64,000 nucleotides of DNA from Marinilabiliaceae bacterium ANBcel2 (GTDB lineage: Bacteria; Bacteroidota; Bacteroidia; Bacteroidales; Marinilabiliaceae): contig JARULA010000002.1 in NCBI GenBank assembly GCA_029688995.1, forward strand, positions 186,001 to 250,000, given 5' to 3'. Below the pieces are notes generated by a model. The model was not told where the DNA came from and did not search any database. It was given only the letters and a program-made list of their open reading frames with translations. The translations under genes were made by a program, and so were the position numbers. Positions 17,915 to 28,137 of the stretch are shown one piece after another; within the stretch, counting starts at the first letter, position 1, and each line of letters begins with the position of its first letter.

Positions 17915-18442
17915 TTATAATACTATTGCAGCTGACATTCCTTCAAGTCTAGAGCTAAACTGCAGCCCCATCCATGCTGCATTACCCTGGTGTAATTCAA
18001 ATCGTAATGTGTTATCACGTATTACAAAATTGATTGCTGCTCCATGATCGGTAGCATTGTCTGCCTCTGATATTATCAGACTGTTGCTTTCTCTTGCTTT
18101 TTCAATTAATGTCTCTGATTCTCTTCTTATATTAATTCTGGAGCCTACATAAATAAGCTGGCACTCTTCTATCTCATCAACAGAGCTGTATTCTCTTACA
18201 ACAACATCCTGAAATCCAAATTTTTTCCCTTCAGATTGCTCTCTTAAATTGTTGGCAACGTTACTGTTTCGAATGACTCCTATTACAAAATCGCCTTCAA
18301 GTGAACTGTCGGGCCATCCAATATAACGTAAAAAGTTAAGTGTAAAAACAGCTTTGTATTCATCAACCTGTGCCTGTGCTTGTATGCTATTATTAAATAG
18401 CGGCAGCATAATTAATAAAGTTGCAAATAGAATTTTTTTCAT
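17915..18442 (-). CDS. YfiR-family periplasmic protein (DUF4154)
   Basis: A 175-residue exported protein with a clear signal peptide (MKKILFATLLIMLPLF, cleavage after the QAQA region) and the DUF4154 pattern: VDEYKAVFTLNFLRYIGWP, FVIGVIRNS, and late FVIRDNTLRFELH with AAWMGLQFSSRL. The ATG at 18442 is preceded by GAGGG; an upstream start would bury the signal peptide. YfiR in Pseudomonas restrains the diguanylate cyclase YfiN from the periplasm. The disulfide Cys pairs of Pseudomonas YfiR are absent; the mature part shows one Cys. It precedes the receptor gene by 117 bases on the same strand and may be its periplasmic partner (inference). Confidence 0.8.
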   Translation of the reverse strand: MKKILFATLLIMLPLFNNSIQAQAQVDEYKAVFTLNFLRYIGWPDSSLEGDFVIGVIRNSNVANNLREQSEGKKFGFQDVVVREYSSVDEIEECQLIYVGSRINIRRESETLIEKARESNSLIISEADNATDHGAAINFVIRDNTLRFELHQGNAAWMGLQFSSRLEGMSAAIVL

Positions 18443-18477
18443 AGTACCCTCTTTTCTTTTTATACCTTGAATTACGC

Positions 18478-18494
18478 ACCAAATTAATTTTGGT
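18478..18494. promoter_or_regulatory. Inverted repeat upstream of the YfiR-like gene
   Basis: ACCAAA and TTTGGT flank a 5-base spacer, about 36 bases before the start of the signalling cluster's first gene. It could be an operator for the cluster. A 6-base AT-rich repeat can occur by chance in DNA of this composition. Confidence 0.25.
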
Positions 18495-18676
18495 TTCTTT
18501 TTTTTATATAAAAGCATAAAATTATAATTTTTAGCCAAACTATTTAATTGTTTTGTTGATCTTATTTAATTCTATTTATTTTTTTTTAATCCTCCTAATC
18601 TTTTACATCGTTACAATCACTGTTATTTTCTTTAAATTCGCATGCTTCATATTATTTATATAATTAGTATTTTTTT

Positions 18677-21076
18677 ATGTGGGTAAAAGTTGCCGGTGTT
18701 ATATTAAGAAACAGGTTAGCTGTTTTGATTGTTATTGGGATATTAACACTGTATATGGGATATAATTCTCAAAAAGTTGAGATGTCATACGAGTATGCAC
18801 CATTACTGCCAGAAGATGATCAGGCTAATATTGAGTATGGAAAATTTTTAGAGGAGTTTGGCAGTGAGGGAGATATTATTTTTTTAGGTGTTCAGGATGA
18901 GAACTTTTTTAAATATGATAATTTCGTGCACTGGCAGGATTTTATTGATAATCTTGAGCAGGTTTACGGAGTTGAATCTGTATTGTCTGTCTTTAACAGT
19001 TATAATATTGTGAGGCGTGATACTAATCGTTCTTTTGATTTTGCACCACTTTTTGATGAGGTTAATAGTCAGGCCGCATTAGACTCACTATCGAATACTT
19101 TTAAATCTCTTCCTTTTTACAGGGATCTCATTTATAATGATTCAACTGATGTTTATATTGCGGCAGTAAATTTAACTTCAGATATTATTCAAAAACCTGA
19201 AAGAGTTAATATGGTTGAGTCTCTTAAAGAGGCGGCAATCAATTATGAAGAACATACCGGCAACAGAGTTAGGTTTTCGGGACTCCCTTTTATACGCGTT
19301 GAGACATCTGAAATGATAAAAAGTGAGCTTAATATGTTTATTTGGCTTGCTTTGGGAGTAACTGCAATAATAATTTTTCTCTTTTTTCGCTCATTTAAGA
19401 TTGTAATATTCTCAATGCTAATTGTTGGAATGGCCGTTATATGGGCATTGGGTACCCAGGCCTTATTGGGATACAAGATTACTATCTTAACCGGGATGAT
19501 TCCTCCTTTAATAATCGTTATTGGTATTCCGAATTCGGTATTTATGCTTAATAAATTTCATAATGAATATCGCATTCATGGTAATAAAGTTAAGGCTCTT
19601 CAACGGATGATAAGAAAAATTGGGAATGCCACCTTTTTAACAAATGTGACAACTGCAAGTGGATTTGCCACTTTTGTTTTTACCAGTAGCAGAATATTAA
19701 TTGAGTTTGGTATAATTGCAGCCATAAATATTATGGTGGTTTTCGTTTTATCTCTCTTTTTAATACCAGTTATTTTTAGCTATCTTAATGATCCTTTACC
19801 CCGACATATAAGTCATTTAGATCGAAATAACGTTAAAGGTTTTATTGAACAGCTACTTAGATTGTCACTACATCACAGGGTAAAAGTTTTTTCTGTTACT
19901 CTCTTTATTTTTTTTGTTGCTCTTTTTGGAATATCAAAAATGGAGTCAACCGGTTATATGGTGGATGATATACCTCATGACCATGACCTTTATGAAGATC
20001 TTGTTTTTTTTGAAGAACATTTTAATGGTTTAATGCCGCTGGAGGTTAAAATTTCAACGGGCACACCTAATGCTTTTTTGCAACCTTCTGCTATTAGAGA
20101 AGTTAATCAGTTTCAATTGAGTCTTGATTCTGTAAAAGAGGTTTCCAGAACTATTTCCTATGTCGATTTTTTAAAGTTTTCAAGGCAGGCTTATTATAAT
20201 GGATTGGAACAGTTTTATGATATTCCCGGTAATCATGATCGTAATTTTATTTTCTCTTTTTTGCGAAATAACGATTTTGATGGAGGTTATGGTATTGCTT
20301 CTGCTTTTGCTGATTCCTCAATGAGTCAGATAAGAATAAATATGCGTATGGCTGATGTAGGTACCTCAAAAATGCAAGAGGTTGAGAAAGAGTTAGATTC
20401 TATTTTGAATGCTGTTTTTGATTCTGAAAAGTATGATACTATCTTAACGGGTGCAAGTGTAATTTTTTTTAAAGGTGCTGACTATTTGGTTCGCAACCTT
20501 TTGCTTAGCCTCTTTTTAGCGGTTATTCTAATAGCCTCATTCATGGCATGGATGTTTAATTCTAAAAGGATGGTTTTGGTCTCACTTATTCCCAATATTT
20601 TACCTTTATTAACCACAGCTGCTTTGATGGGATATTTTGGTATTCCTGTTAAACCTTCTACTATTCTTGTCTTTAGTATAGCTTTTGGGATTTCGGTTGA
20701 TGATACAATACATTTTCTGGCCAAATACCGGCAGGAGCTTAATGAAACAAACTGGAGTATTCGTGCTGCTGTGGTTTTGGCAACCAAGGAGACGGGATTG
20801 AGTATGTTTTATACCTCTATTATTTTATTTTTTGGATTTGGGATCTTTAGTCTTTCCCAATTTGGTGGAACTGTAGCTTTGGGTTTATTGGTAGCTTTTA
20901 CGCTTCTTATTGCGCTATTTGCCAATTTAATTTTATTACCTTCACTACTTCTTTTTTTAGAACGTACAATAACCAATCAATCTTTCAAGGAGCCACTGCT
21001 AACAATTTATGATGAAGATGAAGATATTGAACTGCAGGATTTGGTTATAGAGTCTGAAGAAAATAGAGAGTTTTAG
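18677..21076 (+). CDS. RND-superfamily exporter, MMPL type
   Basis: A 799-residue integral membrane protein with the two-fold RND plan: one helix, a large periplasmic loop (about 40-215), a five-helix block, a linker, one helix, a second loop (about 430-620) and a final five-helix block. The second half has GISVDDTIHFLAKYRQE, matching IGIPNSVFMLNKFHNEYR in the first half; the Asp pair occurs only in the second. Such proteins export lipids or other hydrophobic compounds, and the polyprenyl synthase gene following after 24 bases hints at a lipid link (inference). The last 40 residues are acidic and cytoplasmic. No membrane-fusion or outer-membrane partner is adjacent. Confidence 0.85.
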   Translation: MWVKVAGVILRNRLAVLIVIGILTLYMGYNSQKVEMSYEYAPLLPEDDQANIEYGKFLEEFGSEGDIIFLGVQDENFFKYDNFVHWQDFIDNLEQVYGVESVLSVFNSYNIVRRDTNRSFDFAPLFDEVNSQAALDSLSNTFKSLPFYRDLIYNDSTDVYIAAVNLTSDIIQKPERVNMVESLKEAAINYEEHTGNRVRFSGLPFIRVETSEMIKSELNMFIWLALGVTAIIIFLFFRSFKIVIFSMLIVGMAVIWALGTQALLGYKITILTGMIPPLIIVIGIPNSVFMLNKFHNEYRIHGNKVKALQRMIRKIGNATFLTNVTTASGFATFVFTSSRILIEFGIIAAINIMVVFVLSLFLIPVIFSYLNDPLPRHISHLDRNNVKGFIEQLLRLSLHHRVKVFSVTLFIFFVALFGISKMESTGYMVDDIPHDHDLYEDLVFFEEHFNGLMPLEVKISTGTPNAFLQPSAIREVNQFQLSLDSVKEVSRTISYVDFLKFSRQAYYNGLEQFYDIPGNHDRNFIFSFLRNNDFDGGYGIASAFADSSMSQIRINMRMADVGTSKMQEVEKELDSILNAVFDSEKYDTILTGASVIFFKGADYLVRNLLLSLFLAVILIASFMAWMFNSKRMVLVSLIPNILPLLTTAALMGYFGIPVKPSTILVFSIAFGISVDDTIHFLAKYRQELNETNWSIRAAVVLATKETGLSMFYTSIILFFGFGIFSLSQFGGTVALGLLVAFTLLIALFANLILLPSLLLFLERTITNQSFKEPLLTIYDEDEDIELQDLVIESEENREF

Positions 21077-21100
21077 CAGTATTTTTTTAAATTGAATGTT

Positions 21101-22081
21101 ATGTCATTAATTGAAAAGTATCGTGAGAAGATCGCTAAACAGATAGATGATTTTATTATCTGTGAACGTAATCCGCGAGGGTTATATGAACCGGTAGAGT
21201 ATGTTCTCTCTTTAGGCGGTAAACGTATTCGTCCTGCACTTTGTTTGGCTGCTGCTGATATGTTTAATGGTAGCGATCTTAAAACTGTTTTTCCTGTTGC
21301 CCTGGGTATAGAGGTGTTTCACAACTTCACTCTTTTGCATGATGATATTATGGATGGGGCCGATCTTAGGCGCAACAGTGAAACCGTACATAAAAAGTGG
21401 GATTCCAACACAGCTATTTTGTCGGGTGATGTAATGCTTATTAAAGCTTATCAGCTCATAAGCAGGGCGCCCGAAACTGTTTTAAAACCAGTATTAGATC
21501 TGTTTAACTCAACGGCTGTTGAAGTTTGTGAGGGTCAGCAGTTTGATATGGAGTTTGAGAACCGTGAAACGGTCTCTGTCGATGAGTATATTAATATGAT
21601 TCGTTTGAAAACTGGTGTTTTAATAGGTTGTAGCTTAAAGGCAGGAGCAATAGTTGGAGGAGCTTCCACAATAAATGCTGATCTGTTATATCAATTTGGA
21701 GTTAACATAGGAATTGCTTTTCAGCTTCAGGATGATATCCTTGACGTATATGGTGATAGTGATCTGTTTGGCAAGAATATAGGAGGAGATATTGTCTCTA
21801 ATAAAAAAACTATGTTACTTATACATGCACTTGCCACGCTTAAAGGGGATAAACGTGAAGCACTTCTTTACTGGATGAATAGTCGAAATTTTAAGAGCGA
21901 AGAAAAAATTGAAAATGTGCGTAACCTTTATAACCTTGCAAACGTTCTTGAAGATACACAAAAGCTTAAAAATTATTTTTTTGAAAAAGCTTTGGGGTTT
22001 TTACATAGGTTAGATGTAAAGAGTAACATTAAAGATGAACTCTCTAATTATGCAAAAGAGTTGATGAGCAGATCAAAATAG
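21101..22081 (+). CDS. Polyprenyl (trans-isoprenyl) diphosphate synthase
   Basis: A 326-residue IspA/IspB-type enzyme that adds isopentenyl diphosphate units to an allylic primer. Both Asp-rich motifs are present: LLHDDIMDGADLRR and FQLQDDILDVYGD; GGKRIRP is the family's IPP-binding signature. There is no two-residue insertion in the first motif, and the residue five before its first Asp is Phe, which in characterised enzymes limits products to short chains (about C15-C20); chain length is inference. The start is ATG at 21101; a TTG three codons upstream is less likely. It lies between the exporter gene and atpD. Confidence 0.88.
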   Translation: MSLIEKYREKIAKQIDDFIICERNPRGLYEPVEYVLSLGGKRIRPALCLAAADMFNGSDLKTVFPVALGIEVFHNFTLLHDDIMDGADLRRNSETVHKKWDSNTAILSGDVMLIKAYQLISRAPETVLKPVLDLFNSTAVEVCEGQQFDMEFENRETVSVDEYINMIRLKTGVLIGCSLKAGAIVGGASTINADLLYQFGVNIGIAFQLQDDILDVYGDSDLFGKNIGGDIVSNKKTMLLIHALATLKGDKREALLYWMNSRNFKSEEKIENVRNLYNLANVLEDTQKLKNYFFEKALGFLHRLDVKSNIKDELSNYAKELMSRSK

Positions 22082-22130
22082 TTTTTTTAAGGCAAGATCT
22101 TTTTGTATCTTAAACTATGTTTTTATTTAA

Positions 22131-23663
<1,533 letters not shown>

Positions 23664-23667
23664 CATT

Positions 23668-23943
23668 ATGATATTGGTTGAAGATCTATATCTGGAAGTG
23701 GTAACACCTGAGGAGATTCTTTTTGACGGTCCTGTAGGAATGGTAGAAGTACCCGGCACTAAAGGCCGTTTTACTGTTTTGCGTGATCATGCACCTATAA
23801 TATCTACTCTTGAAAAGGGAAGGATTAGAATTATAGGTAAAGATGGTGTTGAACGTATTTTTGAGTGTCGTACAGGAGTTGCAGAGTGCCATGATGATCA
23901 TATGGTTGTGCTTATGGACTCTGAAATTGAAACAGTTAATTAA
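23668..23943 (+). CDS. atpC: F-type ATP synthase subunit epsilon, beta-sandwich domain only
   Basis: A 91-residue epsilon subunit, against about 130-140 residues in most bacteria. The N-terminal beta-sandwich is complete (LEVVTPEEILFDGPVGMVEVPGTKG, RFTVLRDHAPIIS), but the two C-terminal helices that inhibit ATP hydrolysis in other bacteria are missing. Short epsilon subunits are usual in Bacteroidota. It starts 4 bases after the atpD stop. Its end overlaps the end of the convergent Stealth gene by 8 bases, so no terminator can lie between them. Confidence 0.93.
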   Translation: MILVEDLYLEVVTPEEILFDGPVGMVEVPGTKGRFTVLRDHAPIISTLEKGRIRIIGKDGVERIFECRTGVAECHDDHMVVLMDSEIETVN

Positions 23944-24931
23944 TATTTAGAATATTATCAAGTGTTCCAACTCTTTTATTAAGCCATTTAAATAGTATTT
24001 TTCTGGTTTTTTTACTTGCAAGATCCAGACTTTGAATACAGCCAAAGTCGTATTTCTTGTATAAATAGTCGGTTCCCCATAATTGAATTTTCAGTTTCAA
24101 CCAGTTAGTTTGATCCATTTTTAATCTCATCGATGAGTTCTTTTCTATTGTAACAGCCTTATTTTGCTTTAATGCCAGATGTGTTGTTAAGGCTGTGGGG
24201 ACAAACTGCTTATGTGATCGAAATTTATATTTTATATTTTGGGATAATATTTCCGGATTTTTAGTGTAAAAGTTTGATTGTAATGAGACCAACTGTGGAT
24301 GGGGATTGTGCGGAGCTCTAAAATATTTTTTTTCAAATCCTGCTTTATCGGCAGCATAGGCCTGTCCTCTACGATTGCCTGCACGCTTATACTCTTTGTT
24401 TTTTAAGCTATATTCATAAAAGAAACGAGTTAAAGTCTTTTTTGTTTGTTGAGTTTTCCATTTTCCTCGAACAACAATTTTTTCATTTTTAAAAAAGTTC
24501 TCAGGTGAAAGGGGTTTTAATAAAATAAAATCATCATCGAGATATATATACCTTTCTGACAATCCCGGGATTCTCCAAAGCATTGTAAAAATTGATCTAC
24601 AATTAAAGGTTGGTAGCTCTTGAGTGTGACCTTTAAATATTACATCATGACTTACTATCTTAACTTTATCTTTAAATTTTGATTCTTTTAATTTGCTCCA
24701 AAATGCAGGTTTTTGATTGTCGGTGACAATATATATTTTATTTAGCCAGGGAGCAAAACGTAACAGCGAAGCAATAGAATACTCAAATTCTCCTGTTTCT
24801 ATGAATCTGGTCGGATCAGCTGCTTTTGTTTCAACTTTGAGTTGATTGAGGCATTTTGAAACTCTCTTTTTATGATCAGATTTTTTCCCGTCAACCCATG
24901 TTATTACAGCATCAATTGGCTCATTAGGCAT
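23936..24931 (-). CDS. Stealth-family sugar-phosphate transferase
   Basis: A 331-residue protein with the Stealth conserved regions in order: CR1 as DAVITWVDGKKSDH, CR2 as TGEFEYSIASLLRFAPWLNKI followed by IYIVTDNQKP, a YLDDDFILLKPL Asp cluster, and CR3 around RAPHNPHPQLV. Stealth proteins transfer hexose-1-phosphate in capsule and cell-surface polysaccharide synthesis. The start is ATG at 24931, 2 bases beyond the stop of the preceding gene; a longer reading would overlap it by over 50 bases. It is the last of three glycosyltransferase-type genes on this strand. Confidence 0.85.
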   Translation of the reverse strand: MPNEPIDAVITWVDGKKSDHKKRVSKCLNQLKVETKAADPTRFIETGEFEYSIASLLRFAPWLNKIYIVTDNQKPAFWSKLKESKFKDKVKIVSHDVIFKGHTQELPTFNCRSIFTMLWRIPGLSERYIYLDDDFILLKPLSPENFFKNEKIVVRGKWKTQQTKKTLTRFFYEYSLKNKEYKRAGNRRGQAYAADKAGFEKKYFRAPHNPHPQLVSLQSNFYTKNPEILSQNIKYKFRSHKQFVPTALTTHLALKQNKAVTIEKNSSMRLKMDQTNWLKLKIQLWGTDYLYKKYDFGCIQSLDLASKKTRKILFKWLNKRVGTLDNILNIN

Positions 24932-24933
24932 TT

Positions 24934-25665
24934 TTATTTCCAATTTTCTTCTACCCATTTTACCGGTGCTACACGACGATACCATTTCCCACTCACTCCT
25001 TTTATGGCTTCAGGGGGATTTGGTCTTCCATGAAAAATAATAATTTTTGAATTTTCAGGGAGCTTTGCAGTGCCAAACCATCCATATGGTTTTGGTAAAC
25101 AGTGACGCTTAAAGCTACGACACCATTCTGCAGGCCAGTATTTTAGTCTTCCCTGAGAATGTATATATTGTGTGATAAACTCCTGTTCATTTCTTACCGA
25201 AGATAGAACTTTATCCATATTGTTTTTTAAATATTCCAGGGCATCTGCATGATTTCCCGCATTAAATCTATAAACTGAGGTGTTGCCTGTTTCATCCTTT
25301 TTATCCCACTCTTTTATAACTAAAAATTCTCCCTCTTCTTCAAAAAGTGAGTCTATATTATCTACAATTAGAACATCTAGATCGAGAAAAAGGGTTGGTC
25401 CCTCTAAATCATGTAATTTTTTTACAAAGCTTGCTATTTTTAACCAGCCATGACCGTAAACCCAAGGTTCCCTCCCATCAAACTCCTTAATACCTGTTTT
25501 AGGAATATCTTTCACCTCAACCTCGGGGATTATTCCTTCTCCGTCATCGGTTAGGCATACAAATCTAAAATCTATTGTGGTATTGCGTTTAACCATCGAG
25601 TATAAGCGGTTTATATAGTCTGGTCCAAATTTGGTCCCCCACTTTATGCAGATAATATTATTCAT
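24934..25665 (-). CDS. Putative glycosyltransferase (GT-A fold, DxD motif)
   Basis: A 243-residue protein I recognise only in general form. It begins with a strand-rich segment (NNIICIKWGTKFGPDYINRL), has TLFLDLDVLIVDN, which looks like the metal-binding DxD of GT-A enzymes, then NEQEFITQYI and a C-terminal IIFHGRPNPPEA; this resembles the GT8/GT32 layout with a late His. There is no signal or membrane segment. It is directly followed by the Stealth gene, and the pair probably acts on one surface glycan. Confidence 0.65.
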   Translation of the reverse strand: MNNIICIKWGTKFGPDYINRLYSMVKRNTTIDFRFVCLTDDGEGIIPEVEVKDIPKTGIKEFDGREPWVYGHGWLKIASFVKKLHDLEGPTLFLDLDVLIVDNIDSLFEEEGEFLVIKEWDKKDETGNTSVYRFNAGNHADALEYLKNNMDKVLSSVRNEQEFITQYIHSQGRLKYWPAEWCRSFKRHCLPKPYGWFGTAKLPENSKIIIFHGRPNPPEAIKGVSGKWYRRVAPVKWVEENWK

Positions 25666-25818
25666 ATTAATTTATTTAATGTTTAAGGTTGAATAAGATT
25701 TTTATAAAATATGTTTGTTTTATTGTATATGCAGATAGGCATAGCCGAGTTTGTTTTTATTTTGAGCTTTAATTAAAACAAAAGTATTGATTTATTTTAC
25801 ATTTTGTTTAATAAAAAT

Positions 25819-26658
25819 CTATTGATTTTTATTGTTTATATATTTATGGAGTCCTTTATTGGTATAAATGTTTTTTCTTTTTTTTATTTCAGCACGTATT
25901 TTTTTATTCTTTTGTATCGACTTTTTAGTTTTATAAAGCCTCCCATGTTCTAAGTGTAAACAGATAGCTGTATGGCGTATTTGCTTTGATTTTAATCCAT
26001 AGTTGAACAACCTTTCCCCAAACTCTCTATCCTGACCTCCATAAAGCATTTCTTCATTAAATCCGTTTATTTTTTCAATATGTCTTCGCCATGTAGATGC
26101 ATTACCTCCATTCCAGGTTGCTTTAGCAGGGGTAATAGTGTTCATTAATTTTGAGAAAAACTTGTTTTGTATCAGTTTTGTACTTTTTATATTCTTTGTT
26201 AGTCCGTTTTTTGTAGCCCAATTAATATTGAAAGCTTTTTGACTATATATCTCTTTTTTATTGATATAATGGCTTAATTTTAAAGGTAATCTTATTGCTC
26301 CCCCTGAAAGAAAATAACCTGGCTCTCTCTGTTTAAGATGCTCTTCTATAAAATCTTTTCTTGGTACGCAGTCACCGTCACTAAAAATTAAATAATTTGA
26401 TTTAGAAGCTGCTATGGCTTTGTTTAAAATCGTACATTTTTGGTATCCTTCATCGGGGTGCCAGATATGCTTTATATTAAGGCTCCCTTTTTTTATAAAT
26501 GATTTTATAACTCTTTCTGTTTCATTTTTTGAGCCATCATCAGCTATAACTATTTCGAAGTTTTTATGAGTTTGGCATTCATAACCCCAAAGAACTTTTT
26601 CTAACCATTTTGGTTGATTATATGTTGTGAAAATCACTGAAATAAAATCTTGTTGCAT
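25819..26658 (-). CDS. Family 2 glycosyltransferase with a galactosyltransferase-type C-terminus
   Basis: A 279-residue GT2 enzyme. The N-terminal nucleotide-sugar domain has SVIFTTYNQPKWLEKVL and IVIADDGSKNETERV, then FSDGDCVPRKDF as the DxD motif. The C-terminal part, NGGNASTWRRHIEKINGFNEEM with GGQDREFGERL, matches the Glyco_transf_7C module. It adds a sugar to a cell-surface acceptor that cannot be named from sequence. It is 153 bases upstream of the next glycosyltransferase gene, in which I see no clear terminator. Confidence 0.82.
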   Translation of the reverse strand: MQQDFISVIFTTYNQPKWLEKVLWGYECQTHKNFEIVIADDGSKNETERVIKSFIKKGSLNIKHIWHPDEGYQKCTILNKAIAASKSNYLIFSDGDCVPRKDFIEEHLKQREPGYFLSGGAIRLPLKLSHYINKKEIYSQKAFNINWATKNGLTKNIKSTKLIQNKFFSKLMNTITPAKATWNGGNASTWRRHIEKINGFNEEMLYGGQDREFGERLFNYGLKSKQIRHTAICLHLEHGRLYKTKKSIQKNKKIRAEIKKRKNIYTNKGLHKYINNKNQ

Positions 26659-26880
26659 TTGTTAATTTATAAGTAGCTTTTAGTCACTTAATATTGGTAA
26701 TTGTATTGTAAAAAAGTGTCTCTTTATTTATTTATATAACCTTTTGTGTTACTATTTTCGTTTAAATTAAAATATGGTGTTAATTTGTGAGGTAAAATTA
26801 ATTATTTTTTTAATGTAGAAAGCCTCTAATTCGTTAAGTTTTTTATCATTGTCTTTAATGCTTTATGTCATAAATTTTAT

Positions 26881-28131
26881 ATGGAAAGAAGTGATTTTGA
26901 GATTATGGCTCCTGCAGGGTCTTTTGATTCTTTAATAGCTGCTGTTCAGGGTGGGGCTGATTCGGTATATTTTGGTGCTGGTAGTTTGAATATGCGTTCG
27001 CGCTCCTCATCTAACTTTTCTTTAGATGATTTAAAAGAGATTTCTAAAATCTGTTATGATAATGGTTTAAAATCATACCTTACACTTAATACTGTTTTAT
27101 ATGATGATGATCTCTCTGAAATGAGGCAGATGATTGAATTGGCCAGGGAAACAGGTATTTCTGCTGTTATAGCCTCTGACCAGTCTGCTATAACATATGC
27201 CCGAGAAAAGGGGGTTTCGGTTCATCTATCAACTCAAGTTAATATTTCTAATAGTGAGGCACTTAAATTTTACTCTGATTTTGCAGATGTTGTTGTGCTG
27301 GCTCGCGAACTTAATGTTAATCAGGTTAAAAAAATTTACAATACTATTGTTGATGAAGATATTCGCGGACCGGGAGGTGAGCTTATTAGGATTGAGATGT
27401 TTTGTCACGGGGCTTTATGTATGGCTGTTTCAGGAAAGTGTTATCTTAGTCTGCACCAGTTTAATAAATCGGCTAACAGAGGGGCATGTTATCAAACTTG
27501 TCGTCGTGGCTATTATGTTACAGATAGGGATAGTGGATATGAGCTTGAGGTAGATAATAAATATATTATGTCTCCTAAAGATCTTAAAACTATTCATTTT
27601 ATAAATAAGATGATAGATGCCGGGGTTTCTATCTTTAAAATTGAGGGGAGGGCACGCGGTCCTGAATATGTGAGAAAGGTGACTCAATGTTATAATGAAG
27701 CTATAGAGTCAGTTATTGAAGATACATTTACATCTAAAAAAATTGATAACTGGGATAGTCGTTTAGTTTCTGTATTTAACAGGGGTTTTTGGGATGGTTA
27801 CTATCTTGGGCAAAAGTTGGGAGAGTGGAGTAAAGAGTATGGATCGCAAGCTACTCAAAAAAAACTCTATTTGGGTAAAGGGATGAACTATTTTCCTAAA
27901 ATTGGGATAGGTGAGTTTTTGCTTGAGACTAATACTCTTAATGTTGGTGATAAGGTATTATTAACAGGTCCGACAACCGGAGCTGTTGAGTTTACAGTTA
28001 AAGAGTTAAGGGTTGATCTTAAGCCTGTTAAAAGGGTTGAGAAGGGAGAGCGGTTTTCTATGCCTGTTGATGCCAAGGTAAGGCGTGCCGATAAACTCTT
28101 TAAAATTGTTCATAAACAAAAAGATAATTAA
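26881..28131 (+). CDS. Peptidase U32-family protein (TrhP/RlhA type, RNA hydroxylation)
   Basis: A 416-residue U32 protein. It starts with the family opening FEIMAPAGSFDSLIAAVQGGAD and contains the U32 signature EMFCHGALCMAVSGKCYLS exactly, followed by NRGACYQTCRR. The conserved Cys residues fit an iron-sulfur or metal site. Characterised relatives TrhP (tRNA uridine-34 hydroxylation) and RlhA (23S rRNA) use prephenate; length and motif fit TrhP better, but substrate assignment is inference. It is followed after 6 bases by the DUF2797 gene. Confidence 0.85.
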   Translation: MERSDFEIMAPAGSFDSLIAAVQGGADSVYFGAGSLNMRSRSSSNFSLDDLKEISKICYDNGLKSYLTLNTVLYDDDLSEMRQMIELARETGISAVIASDQSAITYAREKGVSVHLSTQVNISNSEALKFYSDFADVVVLARELNVNQVKKIYNTIVDEDIRGPGGELIRIEMFCHGALCMAVSGKCYLSLHQFNKSANRGACYQTCRRGYYVTDRDSGYELEVDNKYIMSPKDLKTIHFINKMIDAGVSIFKIEGRARGPEYVRKVTQCYNEAIESVIEDTFTSKKIDNWDSRLVSVFNRGFWDGYYLGQKLGEWSKEYGSQATQKKLYLGKGMNYFPKIGIGEFLLETNTLNVGDKVLLTGPTTGAVEFTVKELRVDLKPVKRVEKGERFSMPVDAKVRRADKLFKIVHKQKDN

Positions 28132-28137
28132 TCAGAT

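Noticed and set aside
18443-18538. Longer start for the YfiR-like protein
   Set aside because: It would put 32 charged residues ahead of a clear signal peptide; ATG at 18442 also has GAGGG upstream.
27197-27553. Alternative-frame ORF inside the U32 gene, considered as a frameshift or overlapping gene
   Set aside because: The main frame is continuous through the family signature; the other frame has no recognisable features.
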